From Bacteroidales bacterium (GTDB taxonomy: Bacteria > Bacteroidota > Bacteroidia > Bacteroidales > UBA932): a stretch of 64,000 nt of DNA. A program made the position numbers and the translations under genes. Positions 1 to 8,061 of the stretch are shown here, in pieces (position 1 is the stretch's first letter; every line of letters begins with the position of its first letter). Under the pieces are notes generated by a model. That model searched no databases. It was not told where the DNA came from and saw only the letters and a list, made by a program, of their open reading frames with translations. Where the stretch lies: assembly GCA_017429475.1 (NCBI GenBank), contig JAFROX010000006.1, forward strand, positions 62,001-126,000, read 5' to 3'.

Positions 1-408
1 TTTTCACGCTACGGCGTCTTGCGCGGCCTGCATTTCCAGCTGCCGCCCCACGACCAGGCAAAACTTGTTTCGGTGGTCCGTGGCAAGGTGATCGACGTGG
101 CGGTGGACCTCCGCAAGGGGTCGCCTACATACGGTCGCTACGAGGCTGTCGAGCTGTCTGGCGACAACCATCTCAGGCTCTTCATCCCCCGCGGGTTCGC
201 GCACGGCTACCTTGTGCTTAGCCGCACCGCACTTTTCCAGTACAAGTGTGACGGTTTTTATGCACCCAAGGCTGAGGGCGGACTTGCCTGGAACGACCCT
301 GCTATCGGCATAGACTGGCCGGTCCCCGCCAAAGACATCATACTTTCGGAGAAAGACCGTAACCGCTGTCTGCTGAAAGATTTCGACTCACCTTTCATTT
401 ATCGTTAG
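1..408 (+). CDS. rfbC: dTDP-4-dehydrorhamnose 3,5-epimerase, 5' end outside the window
   Basis: Epimerises dTDP-4-keto-6-deoxyglucose at C3 and C5 on the way to dTDP-L-rhamnose for surface polysaccharide. The frame is open from base 1, so the start codon and roughly the first 50 residues lie upstream; 135 codons remain. Visible family motifs are RGLHFQ near the left edge, which carries the catalytic-base histidine, then VAVDLRKGSPTYG and FIPRGFAHGYLVLS, all typical of the RmlC cupin. It ends 4 nt before rfbB, so the two are co-transcribed; rhamnose genes probably continue upstream. No anomaly is seen in the part present. Confidence 0.93.
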   Translation, partial: FSRYGVLRGLHFQLPPHDQAKLVSVVRGKVIDVAVDLRKGSPTYGRYEAVELSGDNHLRLFIPRGFAHGYLVLSRTALFQYKCDGFYAPKAEGGLAWNDPAIGIDWPVPAKDIILSEKDRNRCLLKDFDSPFIYR

Positions 409-412
409 AACT

Positions 413-1528
413 ATGGCTTACGAAAGGAACATATTGATAACCGGAGGCGCCGGATTCATCGGCAGCCACGTCGTGCGCCACTTCGTCAGGAAGTATCCGC
501 AGTACCGCATCATTAACTTCGACAAGCTTACCTACGCCGGTAACCTGGCCAACCTGAAGGATGTGGAGAACGAGCCCAACTATGTTTTCGTGAAAGGTGA
601 CATCTGCGACTTCGACTTCGTCTGCAGCATGTTCGCTGCATACGACATAGACGGGGTTATCCACCTTGCGGCAGAAAGCCATGTGGACCGCAGCATCAAG
701 GATCCTTTCACTTTTGCGAAGACGAACGTGCTTGGCACGCTGTCGCTGCTTCAGGCCGCCCGCCTGCAGTGGAAGAAGACAGGCTATGAAGGCAAGCGCT
801 TCTATCATATCTCGACCGACGAGGTTTACGGGGCTCTTGAACTCACCCATCCCGAAGGCGTGGAGTCAGACTTTTCAGCCCACGAGGTGTATGGAGACGA
901 GTTTTTCACTGAGGAGACTCCCTACAGGCCACACAGCCCCTACAGTGCTGCCAAGGCTTCGTCTGACCACTTCGTGAGGGCGTTCCACGACACCTACGGA
1001 ATGCCGGTGGTTATCACCAACTGCAGCAACAACTACGGCCCTTACCAGTTCCCGGAGAAGCTGATACCTCTCTTCATAAACAACATACGCCACCGCAAGC
1101 CCCTGCCAGTCTACGGCAAGGGAGAAAACGTGCGCGACTGGCTGTATGTCGAGGACCACGCACGTGCTATTGACGTGATTTTCCATAAGGGGAAGGATGC
1201 CGAGACTTACAACATCGGCGGCTTCAACGAGTGGAAGAACATCGACCTGATAAAGGTGCTGATTGCAGAGGTCGACAGACAGCTCGGCCGTCCGGCTGGT
1301 GCGGATGAGGACCTTATCACTTTTGTCACCGACCGTGCCGGTCACGACCTGCGATATGCCATAGACAGCCGCAAGCTCAGCCGCGAATTGGGCTGGAAGC
1401 CATCCCTCCAGTTTGAGGAAGGCATAGAAAAAACAGTCCGCTGGTACCTTGACAACCAGGAGTGGTTGGACAATGTCACCAGCGGAGACTATCAGAACTA
1501 TTACGATGCCATGTACGGCAACCGTTGA
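413..1528 (+). CDS. rfbB: dTDP-glucose 4,6-dehydratase
   Basis: NAD-dependent short-chain dehydrogenase/reductase of the RmlB type that converts dTDP-glucose to dTDP-4-keto-6-deoxyglucose, the step before RfbC. The 371-residue length is normal. The Rossmann motif GGAGFIGSH lies at residues 10-18, the STDEVYG segment at about 136 carries the Thr/Asp/Glu catalytic set, and the YSAAK pair (Tyr-x-x-x-Lys) is at about 176-180. It follows rfbC by 4 nt, so it belongs to the same operon and is probably its last gene, because the next gene faces it from the opposite strand only 6 nt away. Confidence 0.95.
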   Translation: MAYERNILITGGAGFIGSHVVRHFVRKYPQYRIINFDKLTYAGNLANLKDVENEPNYVFVKGDICDFDFVCSMFAAYDIDGVIHLAAESHVDRSIKDPFTFAKTNVLGTLSLLQAARLQWKKTGYEGKRFYHISTDEVYGALELTHPEGVESDFSAHEVYGDEFFTEETPYRPHSPYSAAKASSDHFVRAFHDTYGMPVVITNCSNNYGPYQFPEKLIPLFINNIRHRKPLPVYGKGENVRDWLYVEDHARAIDVIFHKGKDAETYNIGGFNEWKNIDLIKVLIAEVDRQLGRPAGADEDLITFVTDRAGHDLRYAIDSRKLSRELGWKPSLQFEEGIEKTVRWYLDNQEWLDNVTSGDYQNYYDAMYGNR

Positions 1529-1534
1529 GTCCCG

Positions 1535-2647
1535 TTAAAGTACTGAAAGTATATTGTCGAATATAAGGTCGAGTTCTTTCTGTGCATTGCGTGAGTTTGC
1601 AGTGCAAGCGATGACTACGTCCTTGTCGGGGAAGATAAGGATGAACTGGCCCATTGCACCATCTGCACGGTAGCCGTTGTGGCGGCTTCTCCACATCTGG
1701 TAGCCATATCCCTGGACGAGATCGCTGTTTTCCTCAGTTATGTTTCTCTCAGCAAGCTGTTCCTGGCGGACACCGGCGGGCAGACTGTATATCTGCTTCT
1801 TTGAAGCCTCTGCAATCCATCCTGCGGGAATGAGCTGCTTGCCGTTCCATTCGCCGTTCTGAAGGAAGAGCTGTCCCATCTTGGCCATGTCTTCGGTCTT
1901 CAGGAACAGGCCCCAGCCACCGTGGTTGATGCCGTCGGCTGTCTCGCTCCAATGGATGCCGGAGATATGGAGCGGTTCGAACAGACGGGGCTGCAGATAG
2001 CTGAAAACATTCTCTCCTTCCACTTTCTGAACGATTGCGGAAAGCATAAGGGTAGCGATGCTGTTGTAGCAATAGAATTCGCCGGGCTTGTGCTCTACAG
2101 GGTATGCGAGGAAGTCTTTTACCCAGTCAAAATCAGCGTTCTGTCCATTGGCGCCTGAAAGTGCGTTGCCACCTTCCTTGCCCATTGCTTCAAAAGTGTG
2201 GTCGGTGTCGTGGCCGGCGCTCATTGTGAGCAGGTCCCATACGGTCATCGCTGCGAGGTTGTCGCTCACTTCTGCGGGAAGTTTGTCCGGGAAAAATGAA
2301 ATCACCTTGTCGGAAAGATTGATCTTGCCTTCTTCGATGGCGAGACCGACTGCCGTGGCAGTGAAGGTCTTGCTGACAGAATACATTATATGGAGGCTGT
2401 CCGGAGTCCAGCCGTTAAGCCAGCGCTCTGCGAGCACTTTGCCGTGCTGCATCACCATAATGCTGTGCATCGTGACGTCTTTTGTAGTGTCGAGGGCGGC
2501 ATAGTAGCGGTCCATTGCGGCGACCAGTTCTGCAGAAGGTTCAGCACGCTCGAGTGAGTCGCCTGTTCCTTTTGCCTGACTGCAGGATACTGCTGCGATG
2601 AGCATAAAAGCCCCAAGGGCGTTGATAAGTATTTTCTTCAAATTCAT
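1535..2647 (-). CDS. Serine hydrolase lipoprotein, class C beta-lactamase-like family
   Basis: Predicted exported serine hydrolase of the beta-lactamase/DD-peptidase-like family; substrate unknown. I place the start at 2647, where the protein begins MNLKKILINALGAFMLIAAVSC, a lipoprotein signal ending in a cysteine; the frame stays open to 2704 but that extension has no signal character. The catalytic SxxK motif is in YSVSKTFTAT, and a later YCYNS segment matches the Tyr-x-Asn region. There is no evidence for antibiotic hydrolysis, since most members of this family in Bacteroidota are esterases or peptidases of unknown role. It is a single gene convergent with rfbB and divergent from glnN. Confidence 0.85.
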   Translation of the reverse strand: MNLKKILINALGAFMLIAAVSCSQAKGTGDSLERAEPSAELVAAMDRYYAALDTTKDVTMHSIMVMQHGKVLAERWLNGWTPDSLHIMYSVSKTFTATAVGLAIEEGKINLSDKVISFFPDKLPAEVSDNLAAMTVWDLLTMSAGHDTDHTFEAMGKEGGNALSGANGQNADFDWVKDFLAYPVEHKPGEFYCYNSIATLMLSAIVQKVEGENVFSYLQPRLFEPLHISGIHWSETADGINHGGWGLFLKTEDMAKMGQLFLQNGEWNGKQLIPAGWIAEASKKQIYSLPAGVRQEQLAERNITEENSDLVQGYGYQMWRSRHNGYRADGAMGQFILIFPDKDVVIACTANSRNAQKELDLIFDNILSVL

Positions 2648-2675
2648 AGTAGTGCTGTGTATGGTTGTTGATGCG

Positions 2676-2704
2676 CAAATATATAAATTAATCGTAACTA
2701 TCAA
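2676..2704 (-). promoter_or_regulatory. Promoter for the serine hydrolase gene
   Basis: Read on the minus strand, TATATTTG (2683-2676) matches the Bacteroidota -7 box TAnnTTTG, and a TTG (2704-2702) lies 18 nt upstream of it. The expected transcription start is about 20 nt before the proposed ATG at 2647. Confidence 0.55.
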
Positions 2705-2726
2705 TATTTTGATACTGTTTGTTGTA

Positions 2727-2742
2727 AAATGATAATTTTTAA
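2727..2742. promoter_or_regulatory. Possible operator upstream of glnN, similar to a site at 17085-17100
   Basis: The 16-nt sequence AAATGATAATTTTTAA differs at one base from AAATGACAATTTTTAA between lrp and dapF. It lies about 30 nt upstream of the glnN -33 box. Function is inferred only from the resemblance and the shared nitrogen context. Confidence 0.3.
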
Positions 2743-2771
2743 AACGATACCCCCTGAAAAATGGGGGTGTG

Positions 2772-2804
2772 TTTCTGAAAAATGCAAAAAATAATCTATA
2801 TTTG
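2772..2804 (+). promoter_or_regulatory. Promoter of the first glnN
   Basis: TATATTTG (2797-2804) matches the Bacteroidota -7 consensus, with TTTCTG (2772-2777) as a plausible -33 box at a 19-nt spacing. The predicted transcription start is only about 12 nt before the ATG at 2823, so the leader is very short. Confidence 0.65.
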
Positions 2805-2822
2805 CCGAAAATTTAAGATTAG

Positions 2823-5009
2823 ATGGCAGATTCTACAAGATTCAGGGCTATAGAACAGATGCAGACCCGTGCATCTGTTGAGTTCAAGCCCAGCGACAGG
2901 CAGATTTCGGAATATTTTGGAATAGACGTGTTCGGCAAGGAGCAGATGCGCGAGTATCTGTCGAAGGATGCGTTTGCTAGCGTGATGGAAGCAATTGAGG
3001 GAGGCAAGCGCATCGACCGCAAGATTGCCGACCAGGTCGCAGCGGGTATGAAGATGTGGGCCATTTCGCGCGGCGCCACACATTATACCCACTGGTTCCA
3101 GCCTCTGAACGAATCTACCGCAGAGAAGCACGACGCATTCTTGGAGCCTCTGCCCGGCGGCAAGTCTTTCGAATCTTTCAGCGGTAATGTGCTCTCGCAG
3201 CAGGAGCCCGACGCCAGCTCTTTCCCGAGCGGCGGCATCCGCAACACCTTCGAGGCCCGCGGATACAGCGCCTGGGACCCTTCTTCTCCCACCTTCGTGA
3301 TCGACAAGACCCTCTGCATCCCCAGCATCTTCGTGGCGTATACCGGCGAGGCCCTCGACTTCAAGGCTCCGCTGCTGAGGGCGATGGCAGCAGTCGACAA
3401 AGCAGCCGTGGAGGTATGCAAGCTGTTCGACAAGGAGATTGACAGGGTCATCACCAATCTCGGATGGGAGCAGGAATACTTCCTGGTGGACGAGGACCTC
3501 TTCAATTCCCGGGCCGACCTACAGCAGACAGGCCGTACGCTTATGGGCCATCCCGCAGCCAAGGATCAGCAGCTCGAGGACCACTACTGGGGCGCGATTC
3601 CCAAGAGGGTGGAGAGCTTTATGAAGGAATTCGAGGAGCAGGCCTACAAGCTCGGCATTCCTCTCAAGACCAGGCACAATGAGGTGGCTCCCAACCAGTT
3701 CGAGTGCGCTACGGTCTACGAAGAGGCCAATGTGGCCGCCGACCACAACATCCTCCTGATGACCATAATGAACAAGGTGGCACCCAAGCATCACCTCAAA
3801 GTCATATTCCACGAAAAACCCTTCCAGGGCGTGAACGGCAGCGGCAAGCACTGCAACTGGTCACTATCCACCAACACCGGGGTGAATCTGCTGGCTCCCG
3901 CCCGCAACCCGAAGGGCAATATGCTGTTCCTGACGTTTTTCGTATGCACCCTGATGGCTGCCGAGAAATACGGCACCCTGCTGATGTCTTCCATCGCGTC
4001 GGCCACCAATGCGCACCGTCTCGGCGGCAACGAGGCCCCGCCTTCAGTCCTTTCGGTGTTCTGCGGCAGCACTATGACCGCTATGCTGAACGACATCGAG
4101 AAGAGCGCGGCCAGCAAGTTCACCCCCGAAGGCAAGACTGCCATCAAACTGAACATCGGCAAGATTCCCGAGATTATGCTCGACAACACCGACCGCAACC
4201 GAACTTCGCCCTTTGCCTTCACCGGCAACCGTTTCGAGTTCCGCGCCACCGGTTCGTCGGCCAACTGCTCGATGCCGATCATCGTGATCGACACTGCGGT
4301 GGCAGAGCAGCTCGATGCTTTCAGAGTTGAGGTGGAGAAGCTTGTGGCCAAGGGAATGAAGAAGGACGAAGCCATACTCAAGACCATACGCAAGTTCGCC
4401 ATAGCCTCTAAGGACATTCGCTTCGACGGCAACGGATACAGCGAACAGTGGCTCGCCGAGGCCTACAAGCGAGGCCTCAAGGACATCAACTGCGTGACCG
4501 AGGCGTTCAAGGAATATCTCGACGAGAAGAACGTGGCACTCTTTGAAAAATACAAGGTGATGAACCGCAGCGAGATCACCGCCCGCTTCGAAATCAAGGA
4601 GGAAACCTATCTCAAGAAGATTCAGATAGAGTCCAAGGTGCTGGCCGATATGGCGATGAACCACATCATACCTACGGCCATAAAATACCAGAACATCCTC
4701 ATCGAGAACATACGCGGCATCAAAGAATTCTTCCCCGACAAGCTCCAGGAGTATGCCGGGAAGGAGATGGAGGCGCTGGCGCGAATCGCCGAGCTGTCGA
4801 ACATCATCAGCGACACCGTGGACAGGATGACCGTCATCCGCCACGAGGTGAACCGCATCGCCGACATCCCGGAGAGGGCAGGGCAGTACGAGGCCCGCGT
4901 GGTTCCGTTTATGAGCGAACTCAGGCAGTCTATAGACGAGCTGGAGATGATAGTCGACGATTCGCTCTGGCCATTGACAAAATACCGCGAGCTTTTGGCG
5001 GCGCTCTGA
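2823..5009 (+). CDS. glnN: Glutamine synthetase type III, first copy
   Basis: ATP-dependent ligation of ammonia to glutamate in the cytoplasm. The 728-residue length and the sequence assign it to the large GSIII family, not GSI or GSII. Visible family segments are FPSGGIRNTFEARGYSAWDP at about 131, RHNEVAPNQFE at about 283 (metal/glutamate site region) and NRTSPFAFTGNRFEFRATGS at about 458 (ATP/glutamate site). The C-terminal region is a long helical extension typical of GSIII. It is monocistronic with its own promoter, unlike the second copy at 19307-21496 inside the nitrogen operon. The two have near-identical length and share all these motifs but diverge between them, so they are old paralogues rather than a recent duplication. 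Confidence 0.95.
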   Translation: MADSTRFRAIEQMQTRASVEFKPSDRQISEYFGIDVFGKEQMREYLSKDAFASVMEAIEGGKRIDRKIADQVAAGMKMWAISRGATHYTHWFQPLNESTAEKHDAFLEPLPGGKSFESFSGNVLSQQEPDASSFPSGGIRNTFEARGYSAWDPSSPTFVIDKTLCIPSIFVAYTGEALDFKAPLLRAMAAVDKAAVEVCKLFDKEIDRVITNLGWEQEYFLVDEDLFNSRADLQQTGRTLMGHPAAKDQQLEDHYWGAIPKRVESFMKEFEEQAYKLGIPLKTRHNEVAPNQFECATVYEEANVAADHNILLMTIMNKVAPKHHLKVIFHEKPFQGVNGSGKHCNWSLSTNTGVNLLAPARNPKGNMLFLTFFVCTLMAAEKYGTLLMSSIASATNAHRLGGNEAPPSVLSVFCGSTMTAMLNDIEKSAASKFTPEGKTAIKLNIGKIPEIMLDNTDRNRTSPFAFTGNRFEFRATGSSANCSMPIIVIDTAVAEQLDAFRVEVEKLVAKGMKKDEAILKTIRKFAIASKDIRFDGNGYSEQWLAEAYKRGLKDINCVTEAFKEYLDEKNVALFEKYKVMNRSEITARFEIKEETYLKKIQIESKVLADMAMNHIIPTAIKYQNILIENIRGIKEFFPDKLQEYAGKEMEALARIAELSNIISDTVDRMTVIRHEVNRIADIPERAGQYEARVVPFMSELRQSIDELEMIVDDSLWPLTKYRELLAAL

Positions 5010-5030
5010 TTATCGTAATGTATTTTTATT

Positions 5031-5038
5031 TAAATTTG
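5031..5038 (+). promoter_or_regulatory. -7 box for the metallopeptidase gene
   Basis: TAAATTTG fits the TAnnTTTG consensus and lies about 40 nt before the ATG at 5079. No convincing -33 TTG is seen at the usual spacing, so support is partial. Confidence 0.4.
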
Positions 5039-5078
5039 TCTGATACAAATCTGATTTAACAATACAAAATCTACAGAT

Positions 5079-5939
5079 ATGCAACTCGAAGGAAGAAGGC
5101 AAAGTACCAATGTGGAAGACCGCAGAGGTTCATCAACCGCCAAGACCGTGGGAGGTCTAGGACTGGGCGGTGTCGTTATCGCAGGTATTATATGGATGCT
5201 TCTCGGCCGCAATCCTGCCGAAGTGCTCCAGATGGCCAACCAGATGGGCGGCGGTGTGGCAGGCACTGAATATGTCGAGACCGAGGAGGATCGCCAGCTC
5301 TTTGAATTCGCCACCAAGATCCTGGCCGGCACCGAAGACGTGTGGACCGCCATCTTCCGTCAGAACAACCGTACGTATGTTCCTCCGAAACTCGTGATTT
5401 TCAACGGTGCAGTGCAGTCAGGCTGCGGCGGAGCTTCGGCTTCATCAGGTCCTTTCTACTGCTCTGCCGACCAGAGCGTCTATCTCGACCTGTCGTTCTT
5501 CAAGGATATGAAGCGTCAGTTCGGCACCAGCGGCGACTTCGCCTGGGCGTATGTGATCGCCCACGAGGTGGGGCATCACGTGCAGTATCTGCTCGGAACC
5601 CTCGACCAGGTGCACCAGCAGATGGCCCGTTCGTCGCAGACCGTAGCTAACCAGCTCAGCGTAAGGCTTGAGCTCCAGGCCGATTTCTACGCAGGCGTCT
5701 GGGCATACCACGACAACAGGAACTTCGGTTCGCTCGAGGACGGAGACATCAAGGAAGGTCTTGACGCAGCGTCAGCCATCGGAGACGACCGTCTCCAGAA
5801 ACAGACCTACGGCCGTACCATTCCCGATTCATTCACCCACGGTACTTCCGCACAGAGGATGAAATGGCTCAAGAAGGGCCTGAGCACCGGCAATCCTGCC
5901 GACGGAGATACATTCTCACCTGCTTATTCAGCCCTTTAG
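5079..5939 (+). CDS. ypfJ: YpfJ-family neutral zinc metallopeptidase
   Basis: Predicted membrane-anchored zinc peptidase of the neutral zinc metallopeptidase family; physiological substrate unknown. The first 25 residues are polar and the helix GLGLGGVVIAGIIWMLLG at about 30-47 is the single membrane anchor. The HExxH zinc site is in AHEVGHHVQ at about 160, and the third ligand is probably the glutamate of ELQADFYAG at about 200. The full length of 286 residues is normal. It is a single gene with its own -7 box, and a terminator follows it. Confidence 0.88.
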   Translation: MQLEGRRQSTNVEDRRGSSTAKTVGGLGLGGVVIAGIIWMLLGRNPAEVLQMANQMGGGVAGTEYVETEEDRQLFEFATKILAGTEDVWTAIFRQNNRTYVPPKLVIFNGAVQSGCGGASASSGPFYCSADQSVYLDLSFFKDMKRQFGTSGDFAWAYVIAHEVGHHVQYLLGTLDQVHQQMARSSQTVANQLSVRLELQADFYAGVWAYHDNRNFGSLEDGDIKEGLDAASAIGDDRLQKQTYGRTIPDSFTHGTSAQRMKWLKKGLSTGNPADGDTFSPAYSAL

Positions 5940-5964
5940 CGGCTTGATTATCACTTCATCCGAT

Positions 5965-5999
5965 GAAATACGCCGGCTGCAACCCAGTCGGCGTATTTC
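5965..5999 (+). terminator. Hairpin terminator after the metallopeptidase
   Basis: GAAATACGCCG (5965-5975) is perfectly complementary to CGGCGTATTTC (5989-5999), giving an 11-bp stem with a 13-nt loop followed by GTTTG. The T-run is short, so it may be inefficient, but its place between two separately promoted units fits. Confidence 0.6.
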
Positions 6000-6016
6000 G
6001 TTTGTAAATAAATTAA

Positions 6017-6024
6017 TATCTTTG
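6017..6024 (+). promoter_or_regulatory. -7 box of the leu operon
   Basis: TATCTTTG matches the Bacteroidota -7 consensus and lies 29 nt before the leuC ATG at 6053. The -33 region is poor (ATTTCG near 5995). The leader is too short to hold a leader-peptide attenuator. Confidence 0.55.
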
Positions 6025-6052
6025 CCGTTTGGAATCTAATCTTGAAGCCTCT

Positions 6053-7447
6053 ATGAACACACTCTTCGACAAAATCTGGGACAGACACGTGGTTCAGCAG
6101 GTAGAGGACGGCCCCGTACAGCTCTATATCGACAGACTTTACTGCCACGAGGTGACTACACCCCAGGCATTCGACGGTATGCGCGCACGCGGCATAAAAT
6201 GTCTTCGCCCAGACCGGATTGTCTGCATGCCTGACCACAATACTCCTACCCACGACCAGGACAAGCCCATTGCGGATCCCGTATCAAAGCAGCAGGTAGA
6301 TACCCTGGCTGCCAATGCAGCCGAGTTCGGCCTGACGCACTATGGAATGATGGACCCCCGCAACGGAATTATCCACGTCGTAGGACCCGAGAGAGGTCTC
6401 TCGCTACCCGGAATGACCATAGTATGCGGTGATTCGCACACCTCGACTCACGGTGCGATGGGTGCTGTAGCCTTCGGCATCGGCACTTCCGAGGTCGAGA
6501 TGGTGCTCGCATCCCAGTGCATCCTCCAGCAGAAGCCCAAGTCAATGCGTATCAGCGTTGAGGGCAAGCTTGGAAAAGGAGTGACCGCGAAGGATGTGGC
6601 TCTGTACATTATGAGCAAGATGTCGACCAGCGGCGCTACAGGCTATTTCGTGGAATATGCAGGAAGCGCGGTAAGGTCGCTGAGTATGGAAGGCCGTCTG
6701 ACTCTGTGCAACCTGTCGATAGAGATGGGTGCCCGCGGAGGATTCATAGCTCCCGACGAGGTTTCTTTCGAATACCTCAAAGGACGCGAGCACGCCCCGA
6801 AGGGAGAATCCTGGGACAAGGCGGTTGAAGAGTGGAAGACCCTGCGAAGCGGCGAAGACGCAGTGTTCGACCGCGAGATACGCTTCGAGGCGGAAGACAT
6901 CGAGCCTATGGTTACATACGGCACCAATCCCGGTATGGGTATGGGCATTTCAAGCCATATTCCTGCAGAGGAGGATATTCCCGCAGCAAGCCGCGAGTCT
7001 TTCAAGAGGGCTTTGGACTATATGCAGTTCGCCCCCGGCGATTCGCTCAAGGGCAAGAAGGTAGACTATGTTTTCTGCGGTTCCTGCACCAACGGCCGCA
7101 TCGAAGACTTCCGTGCGTTCGCTTCTATCGCAGCAGGACGCAGGAAAGCTGACTGGATCACCGCCTGGCTGGTGCCCGGATCCTGGATGGTAAAGAAGCA
7201 GATCGAAGACGAAGGCCTTGACAAGATTCTCGAGGCCGCAGGTTTCGAAATCCGTCAGCCCGGTTGCTCTGCCTGCCTGGCGATGAACGACGACAAGATA
7301 CCTGCAGGCAAGCTTGCAGTTTCCACCTCTAACCGCAATTTCCAGGGCCGTCAGGGTCCCGGAGCCCGCACAGTTCTCGCAAGCCCCCTGATGGCAGCGG
7401 CTGCCGCCGTCACCGGCTATATCACCGATCCAAGGACACTTTTGTAA
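6053..7447 (+). CDS. leuC: 3-isopropylmalate dehydratase large subunit
   Basis: With LeuD forms the [4Fe-4S] isomerase of leucine synthesis; the same enzyme type also handles citramalate in the pyruvate route to isoleucine. I chose ATG 6053 ([14 protein letters not shown]), which aligns with the family; an in-frame TTG at 6029 overlaps the promoter region. The cluster ligands are visible as a Cys in CGSCTNGR at about 345 and the CxxC pair in CSACLAMN at about 405. The 464-residue length is normal. It is the first gene of a five-gene operon and is followed by leuD after 11 nt. Confidence 0.95.
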   Translation: MNTLFDKIWDRHVVQQVEDGPVQLYIDRLYCHEVTTPQAFDGMRARGIKCLRPDRIVCMPDHNTPTHDQDKPIADPVSKQQVDTLAANAAEFGLTHYGMMDPRNGIIHVVGPERGLSLPGMTIVCGDSHTSTHGAMGAVAFGIGTSEVEMVLASQCILQQKPKSMRISVEGKLGKGVTAKDVALYIMSKMSTSGATGYFVEYAGSAVRSLSMEGRLTLCNLSIEMGARGGFIAPDEVSFEYLKGREHAPKGESWDKAVEEWKTLRSGEDAVFDREIRFEAEDIEPMVTYGTNPGMGMGISSHIPAEEDIPAASRESFKRALDYMQFAPGDSLKGKKVDYVFCGSCTNGRIEDFRAFASIAAGRRKADWITAWLVPGSWMVKKQIEDEGLDKILEAAGFEIRQPGCSACLAMNDDKIPAGKLAVSTSNRNFQGRQGPGARTVLASPLMAAAAAVTGYITDPRTLL

Positions 7448-7458
7448 ACCACCCTGCC

Positions 7459-8055
7459 ATGAAACAGAAATTCAATATAATCAAGAGCACCTGTGTTCCT
7501 CTGCCTCTGGAGAATGTAGACACCGACCAGATCATCCCTGCACGTTTCCTCAAGGCTACCACCAAGGACGAAAAGTTCTACGGTGACAATCTGTTCTGCG
7601 ACTGGCGGTTCAACGCCGACGGAACCCCCAACAAGGATTTCGTCCTCAACAACCCCGTATATGGCGGAGACATCCTTGTGGCAGGCAAGAACTTCGGCAG
7701 CGGAAGCAGCCGCGAGCACGCAGCCTGGGCCATAGCAGGATATGGATTCAAGGTGGTTATTTCAAGTTTCTTCGCTGATATCCACAAGAACAACGAACTC
7801 AACAACTTCGTGCTCCCGGTGGTGGTAAGCGAGCAGTTCCTTGCCGAGCTTTTCGACAGCATCGCCAAGGATCCGAAGATGGAAGTGACTGTAGATGTTC
7901 CGGCTCAGACCGTTACCAATAACGCTACCGGCCGCAGTGAGCATTTCGCCATCAACGGCTACAAGAAATACTGCCTGATGAATGCTCTGGACGACATCGA
8001 TTTCCTGCTTCAGAGCAAAGACAAGATCGAAGCCTGGGAAAAGGCCAACGCATAG
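7459..8055 (+). CDS. leuD: 3-isopropylmalate dehydratase small subunit
   Basis: Swivelling small subunit that completes the LeuCD hydro-lyase. The 198-residue length is standard for the bacterial long form. The substrate-recognition motif NFGSGSSREHAAWA is at about 78-91, and the N-terminal VDTDQIIPARFLK segment at about 20-32 is diagnostic. It lies between leuC and the isopropylmalate/citramalate synthase with gaps of 11 and 6 nt, so it is co-transcribed. Confidence 0.95.
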   Translation: MKQKFNIIKSTCVPLPLENVDTDQIIPARFLKATTKDEKFYGDNLFCDWRFNADGTPNKDFVLNNPVYGGDILVAGKNFGSGSSREHAAWAIAGYGFKVVISSFFADIHKNNELNNFVLPVVVSEQFLAELFDSIAKDPKMEVTVDVPAQTVTNNATGRSEHFAINGYKKYCLMNALDDIDFLLQSKDKIEAWEKANA

Positions 8056-8061
8056 ACTGCC

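Noticed and set aside
6025-6052. Possible leucine leader peptide or T-box ahead of leuC
   Set aside because: The stretch between the predicted transcript start and the leuC ATG is only about 20-25 nt, with no hairpin or small frame.
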